Assembly (NCBI GenBank): GCA_902364975.1
Contig: CABJFQ010000001.1
Span: 248,001 to 312,000, forward strand
Direction: 5' to 3'
From: Coriobacteriaceae bacterium
Lineage (GTDB): Bacteria > Actinomycetota > Coriobacteriia > Coriobacteriales > Coriobacteriaceae
DNA: 64,000 nt
The notes beneath the pieces are model-generated. The model made no database searches. It was not told the origin of the DNA and was given only the letters and a program-made list of their open reading frames with translations. A program made the translations under genes and the position numbers. Below are positions 18,068 to 25,736 of the stretch, in pieces (the first letter of the stretch is position 1; each line of letters opens with the position of its first letter).

Positions 18068-18886
18068 CTACTCGTAATCGTTCAGAATGTCGCCGAGCGG
18101 GTCACCGGAGCCACCGCCCATGCCGCCACCCTGCTTGGCCAGATCCTTAAGGCCAAGGTAGATGAGGGCAAGGGAGATGCCGATGAGGCCAAGGGCGATC
18201 AGCGTGAGCTGAGGGATGGCAGCAAGGACAAAGCCGAGGATGAAGAACGGCCAGGTCTCCTTGGTGGCCATCATGTTGATGACCATGGCGTAACCGACGG
18301 AAGCGACCATGCCGCCGCCGACAGCCATGCCGCCGGACAGCCAATCGGGCATAGCGTTAAGCGCGTTGGTAACAGCCTCGGCCGGGATGATGCACAGAAG
18401 TACTGCCGGGATGGCGATACGAACACCCTGCATGAGGATGCCGGCGTACTGCCAACGCTCGATGCCGGCGAAGTCGCCCTTCTCGGCGCAGGCGTCCATG
18501 CCGTGAACCATAGCGGTAGCCAGGGTACGGCAGATCATGGTCAGGAACAGACCAGCGACCGACAGCGGGACGGCGACGGCGATGGCGGCGGTAACGGCCT
18601 TGGCCGAATCGGTGGCGCCACCGTTGAGGGCGAGCACCATGATGATCGAAGAAGCGACCGAGGCCAGAGCGGCGTCAGGCGCGACGGCGGCGCCGACGTT
18701 AGCCCAGCCAAGGGCCATCATCTGGAGCGAACCGCCCAGGAGGATGCCCTCCTGAAGGTGACCGGTTACGAGACCGATAAGCGTGCATGCCACGAGCGGC
18801 TGATGGAACTGGAACTCATCCAGAATGCCTTCCATACCGGCAAGCAACGCGACAATCGCAACAAGCAGAATAGTGATTGCAGACAT
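18068..18886 (-). CDS. manY: PTS mannose/fructose/sorbose family IIC subunit
   Basis: A 272-residue membrane protein with about eight helices. It shows the IIC pattern: a short first helix, then EFQFHQPLVACTLIGLVTGH and EGILLGGSLQMMALGWANVG. The Gly-rich C-terminal tail (KQGGGMGGGSGDPLGD) is cytosolic. With IID it forms the transmembrane sugar permease of the group-translocation system. AAGGAGG lies upstream of the ATG, and the gene follows the IIAB gene after 18 bp. Confidence 0.93.
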   Translation of the reverse strand: MSAITILLVAIVALLAGMEGILDEFQFHQPLVACTLIGLVTGHLQEGILLGGSLQMMALGWANVGAAVAPDAALASVASSIIMVLALNGGATDSAKAVTAAIAVAVPLSVAGLFLTMICRTLATAMVHGMDACAEKGDFAGIERWQYAGILMQGVRIAIPAVLLCIIPAEAVTNALNAMPDWLSGGMAVGGGMVASVGYAMVINMMATKETWPFFILGFVLAAIPQLTLIALGLIGISLALIYLGLKDLAKQGGGMGGGSGDPLGDILNDYE

Positions 18887-18904
18887 GTATCGGACCCTCC
18901 TTTA

Positions 18905-19894
18905 CTATGCTTGAGCGGCCAGTTCGGCCTTAGCTTTCTTCAACATGGCGTCGAGATCCTCGGAGGAATCCGAAGGAACCTTGCGGACCTCGAACTTGAC
19001 GCCCTTGGCCTTGAGAGCCTCGATGGTCTTGACGTCGTCATCGCCCATAGCGACAGCGTTAGTGACGACGACCTTGCCCTTGGAGTGGGCCATGGAACCG
19101 ATGTTGGCTTCCTTGATGTCGACGCCGGCCTCGATGGCCCTGAGCAGATCCTGCGGGTTCTCGAACAGCAGCATCGCCTTGGTGTCGCCAAAGCGCGTGT
19201 CCTTGACGACCTCGGCCATCTTCTTGATGGGCACGACGTTGGCGTGGACTCCCGGAGGGGCAGCCTGCTCGATCATGGTCTTGCGGAGCTCGTCGTGAGC
19301 AACGCCGTCGGAGACCACGATGATGCGGTTGGGGTTGATCTGCTTGGTCCACGTGGTGGCCACCTGACCATGCAGCAGACGCGTGTCGATACGGACGTGG
19401 GCGATCTTGATGTGCCCGTCGCCGATCACCGTTCCCGGAGGAATGGCACCCGCAGGAGCAGCGGCGGCCGCAGCCGGCTTCTTCTCCTCGGGCTCCAGAG
19501 ACTCGGGCTTGACGCGCACACCGGCCTTAGCCTCAGTCACGAGATGTTTTGCGATCGCATGTGCAGTGTTCTTTGCGTCAAAGCGCTGCGAATATGCCTC
19601 GATGAGCATAGGCAGGTTGACACCGGTGACGATAGCCCAGGAATCATGGCCCTCGATGAGACCGCTAATCTGGTTGAAGGGCGTGCCGCCCCACAGATCA
19701 ACGAGGAAGAGCACCTGCTCCTGGTCCTCGAAGGAAGCGACTGCTTCCTCGACCTTGGCTCGGAAGTCGTCGGGGCCCATGCTCGGCTCGAGCGAGACCA
19801 CGGCTACAGACGGCTGATCGCCAAAGACCATCGAGCCCGTCTGCTTGATTCCAGCCGCCAAGTCACCATGGCTAGCAAGAACAATACTTACCAT
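18905..19894 (-). CDS. manX: PTS mannose family IIAB subunit
   Basis: About 329 residues in two cytosolic phosphotransfer domains. The IIA domain (residues 1-140) has the active His near residue 9 in LASHGDLAAG and FLVDLWGGTPFNQI. An Ala/Pro-rich linker (about 145-165) leads to the IIB domain, where the phosphorylated His sits in VRIDTRLLHGQVATTW. It passes phosphate from HPr to the incoming sugar, probably mannose, glucose or a hexosamine. AGGAGG fits ATG 19894 best (GTG 19897 is too close). It is the first gene of the manX-manY-manZ operon. Confidence 0.93.
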   Translation of the reverse strand: MVSIVLASHGDLAAGIKQTGSMVFGDQPSVAVVSLEPSMGPDDFRAKVEEAVASFEDQEQVLFLVDLWGGTPFNQISGLIEGHDSWAIVTGVNLPMLIEAYSQRFDAKNTAHAIAKHLVTEAKAGVRVKPESLEPEEKKPAAAAAAPAGAIPPGTVIGDGHIKIAHVRIDTRLLHGQVATTWTKQINPNRIIVVSDGVAHDELRKTMIEQAAPPGVHANVVPIKKMAEVVKDTRFGDTKAMLLFENPQDLLRAIEAGVDIKEANIGSMAHSKGKVVVTNAVAMGDDDVKTIEALKAKGVKFEVRKVPSDSSEDLDAMLKKAKAELAAQA

Positions 19895-20268
19895 CACATA
19901 ACCTCCTTTTTGTCTACGTAATTCCTACACGACAGTTATGGAGTATAGCTGCAAATACAGCAGAATTGTTTGAAAAACTGCAAAAGGTAGCATTATTTGT
20001 TTAAACGTCTTGTTTTGTTACAAGCTGATTACATTCCAGTATTTTGGCTGATTTGCTGCTGAGGATTGATAGCTGATCTATTTACATGACCGAATTGAGC
20101 ACGCTGTTCATTATTGCCGGTTTTAAACAGACACAAATGTGCTCGGGTTGAGGCTATTTCGTTTAAACAGATGGTGCTTGACTAATGGTAAGGAATATGC
20201 TCTAGGAAAGTAGTCGTTGGGGACGTTCTTTAATGACTAGTCGTTTAAGAACGTCCCCAACGACTAAG
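19895..20268 (-). promoter_or_regulatory. AT-rich upstream region of the PTS operon with three GTTTAAAC boxes
   Basis: This 374-bp gene-free stretch is much more AT-rich than its surroundings. A -10-like TATACT lies on the minus strand at 19942-19947, about 45 bp before the manX start. The palindrome TTTAAA in the context TGTTTAAAC or GTTTTAAAC occurs at 19996-20007, 20120-20132 and 20160-20172, the kind of repeated box used by an activator or repressor. No sigma-54 (-24/-12) promoter is evident. The twin hairpin at 20212-20265 occupies the far end. Confidence 0.45.
20212..20265. repeat. long hairpin just past the hypA stop (twin of 16560-16613)
   Basis: AGTCGTTGGGGACGTTCTTT (from 20212) pairs almost perfectly with the segment ending at 20265, with the inner sequence TAATGACTAGTCGTTTAA identical to the copy at 16.58 kb while the outer stem differs. 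It begins four bases after the hypA stop and may end that transcript. Confidence 0.8.
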
Positions 20269-20697
20269 TTAGGCGATGTGGAGGGGGTTGGCGGCGTCGA
20301 CGGCATCGGGGGCATCGGAGAGGCCGTCGGGGGCAGCGTCTGTCGGGTCCTCGTCGGGGGTCTCGATCTGCTTGATCATGACCTCCTGGCCCTGCAGCAG
20401 ATAGGTCTCGCCGCTACCGCAATGGGGGCAGGTCTTGCCGTGCTCGACCGTCGCGTAGTCGCAGCCGCACGCCTCGCAATGCGTCACGGCCTCGACGGGC
20501 TCCACGATAAGCTCCGCGCCCTGCGTGATGGACTTTTTATCTGCCGCCCAGCGCCAAGCGTCGAGCAGCAAGTCGGGAACGACGCCCGAGACCTCGCCCA
20601 GCAGCAGCGTGACGCTCGAAACGCGACGCACGCCATTGGCGCGCGCCACGTTCTCAACATCGCGAATAATGTGATAAACGATTCCCAATTCATGCAA
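20269..20697 (-). CDS. hypA: hydrogenase nickel-incorporation protein HypA
   Basis: A 142-residue protein beginning MHELG, where the N-terminal Met-His-Glu forms the nickel site of HypA. A zinc-binding knuckle lies near residues 73-95 (CEACG then CPHCG). The last ~30 residues are an acidic extension beyond the usual ~115. HypA delivers nickel with HypB during [NiFe] hydrogenase maturation. The rest of the maturation set (hypF, hypC, hypD, hypE) is 31 kb away and no hypB is visible here. Confidence 0.93.
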   Translation of the reverse strand: MHELGIVYHIIRDVENVARANGVRRVSSVTLLLGEVSGVVPDLLLDAWRWAADKKSITQGAELIVEPVEAVTHCEACGCDYATVEHGKTCPHCGSGETYLLQGQEVMIKQIETPDEDPTDAAPDGLSDAPDAVDAANPLHIA

Positions 20698-20741
20698 GGT
20701 AGAAACCTTTCAACAACGGTTGATGCGATGCAAACTCAAAG

Positions 20742-20779
20742 CAAGGGGACAGCGAAATCTAGTCTGCGCCGTCCCCTTA
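20742..20779. repeat. GGGGACAG palindrome upstream of hypA
   Basis: CAAGGGGACAGCG (20742-20754) pairs imperfectly with CGCCGTCCCCTTAC (20766-20779). It lies between the end of the FeS flavoprotein gene and the hypA start and shares the GGGACAG core of the other palindromes in this window. Confidence 0.6.
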
Positions 20780-20793
20780 CCCGCCATGGTTAC

Positions 20794-23571
20794 CTATTTA
20801 CGACCGAACTTGATTTTGATTGCACGCTTTAAAGCATACTTGCCAAGGCTCGGGAGCTTTTGCTCGTATTTGACCATCGTGGAGCACTCGGGGCGATCGC
20901 GATCCAGATGGATGGCATCGAACGCGCACTTGGTGGTGCACAGGCCGCAGCCGATGCACTTGTTGGGGTCGACGATTGAGGCACCGCAGCCAAGGCAACG
21001 GGCGGTCTCGGCGCGCACCTGCTCTTCGGTAAAGGTCTCGACGTACTCGCTGAAGGGCGCGGCCTTCTCGCGCTCGTGGTCCACGTGGGCAACCTCACGG
21101 CTCGCGTTGTCATAGCTCTCGATCACGACATCGTCGCGGTCGAGCGCGGCGTAGCGGCGCTGGTTGCGGCCGATGGTGAGCGTGGAGCCCGGCTGCACAA
21201 AGCGATGGATGGACACGGCGGCCTCGTGACCGGCGGCGATGGCGTCGATAGCAAAGCTGGGACCGGTGTAGACGTCGCCGCCCACAAAGATGTCGGGCTC
21301 GGCGGTCTGGTACGTCTGCGGATCGGCAAGGGCACCCTGGCTGCGGCCGAGCTCCACCTTGGAGCCAGCCAGCAGGTCGCCCCACACAATGGACTGGCCA
21401 ATCGACATGACGACACGGTCGGCATCGACACGGCGCAAGTCGTTCTCGTCATACTCGGGCGCAAAACGGCCCTCGTCGTCAAAGACACGCGTGCAGCGCT
21501 TAAAGGTGATACCGCACACACGACCGGCCTCGTCCAGGTGAATCTCCTTGGGGCCCCAGCCGCAGCTAATGTGCGCGCCGTCCTCAATGGCCTCGCGACG
21601 CTCCTCCTCGCTGGCAGGCATCTTGACCTCGCTCTCCAGGCAGAACATCTCAACGTGCTCGGAACCCAGACGGCAGGCGTTGCGCGCGACATCGATGGCC
21701 ACGTTGCCGCCGCCCACCACGATGGTGCGCCCGGGCAGCGCGTCGATCTTGCCGCTGTTGACCTCGCGCAAAAAGTCGACGGCCACGGTCACGTCCTCGG
21801 CATCCTCGCCCGGAATACCGGCAAGGCGGCCACCCTGGCAGCCAATGGCCACGTAAAAGGCTTTAAAGCCCTGCGCGCGAAGCTCGTCGAGCGTCACATC
21901 GCGACCGACCTCCACGCCATAGCGGAACTCGGCGCCCATCAGGCGAATGACCTCGACCTCGGCCTCGATAACGTCCTTCTGCAGCTTAAAGCTGGGAATG
22001 CCGTAGGTGAGCATGCCGCCCGGGCGCTCGTTTTTCTCGAACACGACGGGCTTGTAGCCCTTCTCGGCCAGATAGAAGGCGCAGGACAGACCGGCCGGAC
22101 CGGCGCCGATGATGGCGATCTTCTGGTCGAAGCCGCCGGCACGCGTCGGGGTCACCACAGGTGGGACATAGCGAGTCGCGGCATCCAGATCGCGCTGGGC
22201 GATAAACTTCTTGACCTCGTCGATGGCCACGGCCTCGTCCACGCGACCGCGGGTGCAGGCATCCTCACAGCGGCGGTTGCACACACGGCCGCAGATAGCG
22301 GGCAACGGGTTCTCGCGCTTGATGAGCGCCAACGCCTCGTCATAGCGGCCCTGCGCCGCGAGCTTCAAATAGCCCTGAACGGCAACGTGCGCGGGGCAGG
22401 CCGTCTTGCAGGGAGCGGTGCCGGACTCATGCGTCTCGATACGGTTGTCGTTGCGGTAGTTGGGCGACCACTTGGTGTGGTCCCACTTGGTGGCATCGGG
22501 CAGCTCCTGGCGCGGATACTCGGGCACCTGTCCGCCAGCCTTTTTGCTACAGAGCTTCTGGCCCAGTTTGGCGGCGCCGGCCGGACACACCTCAACGCAG
22601 CGACCGCAGGCCACGCACTTGTCCTTCTCGACCTTGGCGACGTAGGCCGAGCGCGACAGGTTGGGCGTGTTGAACAGCTGCGAAGTGCGCAGGGCGTAGC
22701 ACACGTTGACGTTGCAGTTGCAGATGGCGAAGATTTTGTTCTCACCGTCGATGTTGGTGATCTGGTGCACAAAGCCGTTGTCCTCGGCCTGGCGCAGGAT
22801 GTCGTAGACCTCCTCGCGCGTCACATAATGGCCGCGGTCGGTCTCGACCACGTAGTCGGCCATATCGCCCACGGCGATGCACCAATCGGCCGGGTCGTCG
22901 GCGCAGCCCTCTCCCATCACGCGACGGCTCGCGCGGCAGCTGCAGGTGCTAGCGGCATACTTACCTTCGTATTTGTCGAGCCAATGCTCGATATGCTCGA
23001 TCGGCACCGAGGTGCTCGCGGCATCGATGGCCTTCTCGACCGGAATGACATGCATGCCGATGCCGGCACCGCCGGGCGGCACCATCGGCGTGGCCTTGGA
23101 CAGCGGTCCCTTGGACGCCTGCTCAAAGAACTTGGCATAGACCGGATGCTCCTCGAGCTGGCTCACGCGCATGTTGAGGAACTCGGCGGAACCCGGCACC
23201 AGCATGGGCAGCACCCACTGCTTGGCGCGCTCGGGGTTTTCCCAGTTGTACTCGAGCAGACCCGTGTAGCTCATGTCGTCGAGCATTTTTTCGATATCGG
23301 CCTCGGGCATGCCGGTGAGCTTGACCATCTCGGGCAGCGTATAGGGACGGCGCATCTTCATCTTGCAGAGCACTTCGGCCTGCTCGTCGGTTGCGGCCTC
23401 GGCAAACGACCAGTACTCGTAGCCCAGCAGCTCGTCGCGGTGCAGCAGGCGGTTGGTGCAGTGCTCACACAGTTTGACGATGGCCTCGCGCGGATGCTCC
23501 GGTATCGGCGGCACGAACTCCGCGCCGATATCGGGCTCGGTATAGCTAATCCCCGGTCCGTTGAGAATCAT
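20794..23571 (-). CDS. multi-FeS FAD/NAD(P)-dependent oxidoreductase, GltD-like
   Basis: About 925 residues. Residues 1-300 are an uncommon region with two Cys clusters (CSCRASRRVMGEGC near 210 and CNCNVNVC near 287). A [4Fe-4S] motif CVACGRCVEVCP follows (about 319), then a GltD/DPYD-type FeS domain (CKTACPAHVAVQGYLKLA, CGRVCNRRCEDACTRG). Next come an FAD site IIGAGPAGLSCAFYLAEKG (about 487), an NAD(P) site TIVVGGGNVAIDVA, and a C-terminal ferredoxin pair (CLGCG, CIGCGLCTTKCAF). It probably shuttles electrons between NAD(P)H and ferredoxin-like carriers. The frame is open far upstream, but ATG 23571 with AGAAGGGA is the credible start; the extra ~226 residues would cross the regulatory region and the divergent TetR gene. 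Confidence 0.88.
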   Translation of the reverse strand: MILNGPGISYTEPDIGAEFVPPIPEHPREAIVKLCEHCTNRLLHRDELLGYEYWSFAEAATDEQAEVLCKMKMRRPYTLPEMVKLTGMPEADIEKMLDDMSYTGLLEYNWENPERAKQWVLPMLVPGSAEFLNMRVSQLEEHPVYAKFFEQASKGPLSKATPMVPPGGAGIGMHVIPVEKAIDAASTSVPIEHIEHWLDKYEGKYAASTCSCRASRRVMGEGCADDPADWCIAVGDMADYVVETDRGHYVTREEVYDILRQAEDNGFVHQITNIDGENKIFAICNCNVNVCYALRTSQLFNTPNLSRSAYVAKVEKDKCVACGRCVEVCPAGAAKLGQKLCSKKAGGQVPEYPRQELPDATKWDHTKWSPNYRNDNRIETHESGTAPCKTACPAHVAVQGYLKLAAQGRYDEALALIKRENPLPAICGRVCNRRCEDACTRGRVDEAVAIDEVKKFIAQRDLDAATRYVPPVVTPTRAGGFDQKIAIIGAGPAGLSCAFYLAEKGYKPVVFEKNERPGGMLTYGIPSFKLQKDVIEAEVEVIRLMGAEFRYGVEVGRDVTLDELRAQGFKAFYVAIGCQGGRLAGIPGEDAEDVTVAVDFLREVNSGKIDALPGRTIVVGGGNVAIDVARNACRLGSEHVEMFCLESEVKMPASEEERREAIEDGAHISCGWGPKEIHLDEAGRVCGITFKRCTRVFDDEGRFAPEYDENDLRRVDADRVVMSIGQSIVWGDLLAGSKVELGRSQGALADPQTYQTAEPDIFVGGDVYTGPSFAIDAIAAGHEAAVSIHRFVQPGSTLTIGRNQRRYAALDRDDVVIESYDNASREVAHVDHEREKAAPFSEYVETFTEEQVRAETARCLGCGASIVDPNKCIGCGLCTTKCAFDAIHLDRDRPECSTMVKYEQKLPSLGKYALKRAIKIKFGRK

Positions 23572-23664
23572 AGTCGTCCCTTCTCTTGCCACAGCCCGGC
23601 GAGACCGCAGCGCCCCTCTTTTTTTGCAGGCCGGGCATGCCCCCATGCCTTTCACCCGCCATTG

Positions 23665-23702
23665 TTGACATTGTGTCAAAAATAGTATTGACGAACCGTC
23701 AA
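23665..23702. promoter_or_regulatory. paired palindromic operators between flavoprotein and TetR genes
   Basis: Two perfect palindromes with the same arms and spacing lie 8 bp apart: TTGAC-N5-GTCAA at 23665-23679 and at 23688-23702. A third degenerate copy (AGGCGAACGGTCAGG) is at about 23721-23735. The position between the divergent genes fits autoregulation by the TetR protein and control of the flavoprotein. Confidence 0.7.
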
Positions 23703-23760
23703 CAATATTCAAGACTGTTAGGCGAACGGTCAGGCAAAAGAGGATGAAAGGCGGCAAAAC

Positions 23761-24423
23761 ATGGGCAACAACGCAGCAGATATCTCTGTGGTCGATGCCG
23801 TCCCCGCATCCGATAGCGCGGCAAAACGCCTGACGGGCGACGAGCGCCGTCGCGAGATCCTCGCCGCTGTGCGCGCCGTGAGCGCCGAGCTTGGTGTGTC
23901 CCATCTTTCGGTATCGGCCGTGACCAAGCGGGCTGGCTGCACGCGTTCGCTGTTCTACCACTACTTTGCCGATATGGATGCCGCCGTCACCGCCGTTATG
24001 GACGAGGCAATCGACGGCTTTATCGCCGAGCTCGAGCAGTGGAACGCCAGCCGCACGGTTGGCGACATCGAAGGCGCACTCGACACCGTTGCTCCGCTCT
24101 TTAAGCGCCTGGTCGTGAGCGGCCACGAGTTGCCGAGCACGCTCACCTCGAGCAGCGGCGCGCTCTACGGCGGCTTTTTGCACAACGTGGTCCAGCGCGT
24201 GGCGCAGTATATCTGCGATACCACCGTGGTGGATTTTGTCGCCCATCATGAGCTACGCATCGACCATGTCTACGAGACGTTCTACACCCTCATTATGGGG
24301 TTGTTGATGTATATCCGCACGCACCCCGATGTGCCCGACGAGACGGTCAAGGAAATCATCGCCTCGACACTCCACATCGAGGGCTATACCGCCAAGTATC
24401 CGGAGCGCAAGCCCCAGAACTGA
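23761..24423 (+). CDS. TetR-family transcriptional regulator
   Basis: A 220-residue protein with an N-terminal TetR HTH (residues about 35-85: GDERRREILAAVRAVSAELG, VSAVTKRAGCTRSLFYHYFA) and an all-helical ligand-binding C-terminal domain. It is divergent from the FeS flavoprotein and co-directional with the membrane protein gene 63 bp downstream, so it probably controls both. The twin TTGAC-N5-GTCAA palindromes upstream are the likely operators. The ligand is unknown. Confidence 0.9.
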   Translation: MGNNAADISVVDAVPASDSAAKRLTGDERRREILAAVRAVSAELGVSHLSVSAVTKRAGCTRSLFYHYFADMDAAVTAVMDEAIDGFIAELEQWNASRTVGDIEGALDTVAPLFKRLVVSGHELPSTLTSSSGALYGGFLHNVVQRVAQYICDTTVVDFVAHHELRIDHVYETFYTLIMGLLMYIRTHPDVPDETVKEIIASTLHIEGYTAKYPERKPQN

Positions 24424-24486
24424 CGACATTTGGCCAAACTGCCCGCGATCAGAAGAGGGGCCGCGGGCGTGTGAAAGGAGAGCAGC

Positions 24487-25494
24487 ATGCTGTTCGATGT
24501 TTGGGGTAGCGATACCCTTATCCACTGGGCCGGCTGGGCCATGGTCTTTATTGGCCTGATCGTGCTCAACGAGATCGGCCGCCGCACCAAGCTGGGCGCG
24601 GCAATCATCTTTGGCGTGGCTCCGCTGGCCATGACCATCTACTGCGTCGCTATCGCCATCGGCGTTTCGCAGGGCGCCGAGTGGGCGCTCACCAACCCCA
24701 CCCATGTGTACCAGAACAGCTGGTTCCACTACGCCAAGGTCTACGCGGCGTTGGCCGGTTGCTGGGGCTTCATCGCCATTAAGTATCAGTGGGGCAAGAT
24801 CGGCAAGGCGCACTGGTTCCGCGCGTGGCCGTTTGTGATCGTCGCCATCAACATCATGATCGCCGTCGTGTCCGACTTTGAGAGCGCCTATCACTTCTTT
24901 GTCCTGGGCCAGTCCACTTGGGTCACCTCCGAAGGTGCTACGCAGCTTGCTGGCTGGAACAACGTGTTCAACGGCATCGCCGGTATCATCAACATCTTCT
25001 GCATGACCGGTTGGTGGAGCGTCTACGCCTCCGAGGACAAGACCGACATGCTGTGGCCCGACATGACCTGGGTCTACATCATCGCCTACGATATCTGGAA
25101 CTTCTGCTACACCTACAACTGCCTGCCCGCCCACTCCTGGTTCTGCGGCTTTGCGCTGCTGCTGGCGCCCACCGTCGCCGCCTTTATCTGGAACAAGGGC
25201 GGTTGGATCCAGAACCGCGCCTTTACGCTGGCCATTTGGTGCATGTTTGCCCAGGTGTTCCCGTACTTCCAGGAGGAGTCCATCTTTGTGACCCACTCCA
25301 CGCTCGACCCCAGCGCCGCTACTGCGGTCTCGATCGCCGCACTGGTCGCCAACATCGCCGCGATCATCTACATCGCCTACCGCGCCAAGAAGCTCGGCCG
25401 CAATCCCTACAAGCAGGATGTCTTTGAGGGCACCAGCGATTGGGAGAAGGCTACCGCTCGCCGCGCCAAGGTGGATTACGCACACGCCGAGTAA
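24487..25494 (+). CDS. multi-pass membrane protein (DUF5692-like)
   Basis: A 335-residue protein with about nine to ten hydrophobic segments and many aromatic residues (WFHYAKVYAALAGCWGFIAI, MTWVYIIAYDIWNFCYTYNC). It resembles the DUF5692 family, found in anaerobic gut bacteria without a known function. The short hydrophilic C-terminus (GTSDWEKATARRAKVDYAHA) is probably cytosolic. AAGGAG precedes the ATG. The context with a TetR regulator and a redox flavoprotein suggests uptake or reduction of a small molecule, but nothing in the sequence names it. A strong terminator follows. Confidence 0.75.
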   Translation: MLFDVWGSDTLIHWAGWAMVFIGLIVLNEIGRRTKLGAAIIFGVAPLAMTIYCVAIAIGVSQGAEWALTNPTHVYQNSWFHYAKVYAALAGCWGFIAIKYQWGKIGKAHWFRAWPFVIVAINIMIAVVSDFESAYHFFVLGQSTWVTSEGATQLAGWNNVFNGIAGIINIFCMTGWWSVYASEDKTDMLWPDMTWVYIIAYDIWNFCYTYNCLPAHSWFCGFALLLAPTVAAFIWNKGGWIQNRAFTLAIWCMFAQVFPYFQEESIFVTHSTLDPSAATAVSIAALVANIAAIIYIAYRAKKLGRNPYKQDVFEGTSDWEKATARRAKVDYAHAE

Positions 25495-25562
25495 CGCGCT
25501 CGCTGCCGTCCGCATTTGGATGTAGGCGCGTCTCTTTGGCTCCGTAATCTCGCGTTATGCGC

Positions 25563-25603
25563 AGCCCCCGGAAAGCAATTCGTTTGCTTTCCGGGGGCTT
25601 TTT
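25563..25603 (+). terminator. Rho-independent terminator after the membrane protein gene
   Basis: AGCCCCCGGAAAGCA (25563-25577) pairs perfectly with TGCTTTCCGGGGGCT (25585-25599), followed by TTTTT. Confidence 0.9.
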
Positions 25604-25736
25604 GCTGTCGCGCGTGCATTCATGCACATATTCACAATGTATCGCGCAGATAAAATCGAATTTCCGACTGCACGCCAGCTCTATGTGACCTTAATTTTGG
25701 GTACATTGTTGTCCCGATATTGAGCTTGGGGGATAT

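Noticed and set aside
18038..19921. Plus-strand frame (627 codons) across the PTS genes
   Set aside because: It runs opposite three clear PTS genes and their start sites.
19942..20268. Sigma-54 promoter for the mannose PTS
   Set aside because: Known for some mannose PTS operons with LevR, but no TGGCAC-N5-TTGC type site or LevR gene is seen here.
21076..23685. Long plus-strand frame (869 codons) opposite the FeS flavoprotein gene
   Set aside because: It is antisense to a gene with clear FAD, NAD(P) and FeS motifs; its translation is low in recognisable motifs and is rich in His/Val/Leu runs typical of antisense frames in GC-rich genes.
23572..24249. N-terminal extension of the FeS flavoprotein (226 residues more)
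   Set aside because: The extension crosses the operator region and the divergent TetR gene and lacks similarity; ATG 23571 has a good ribosome-binding site.
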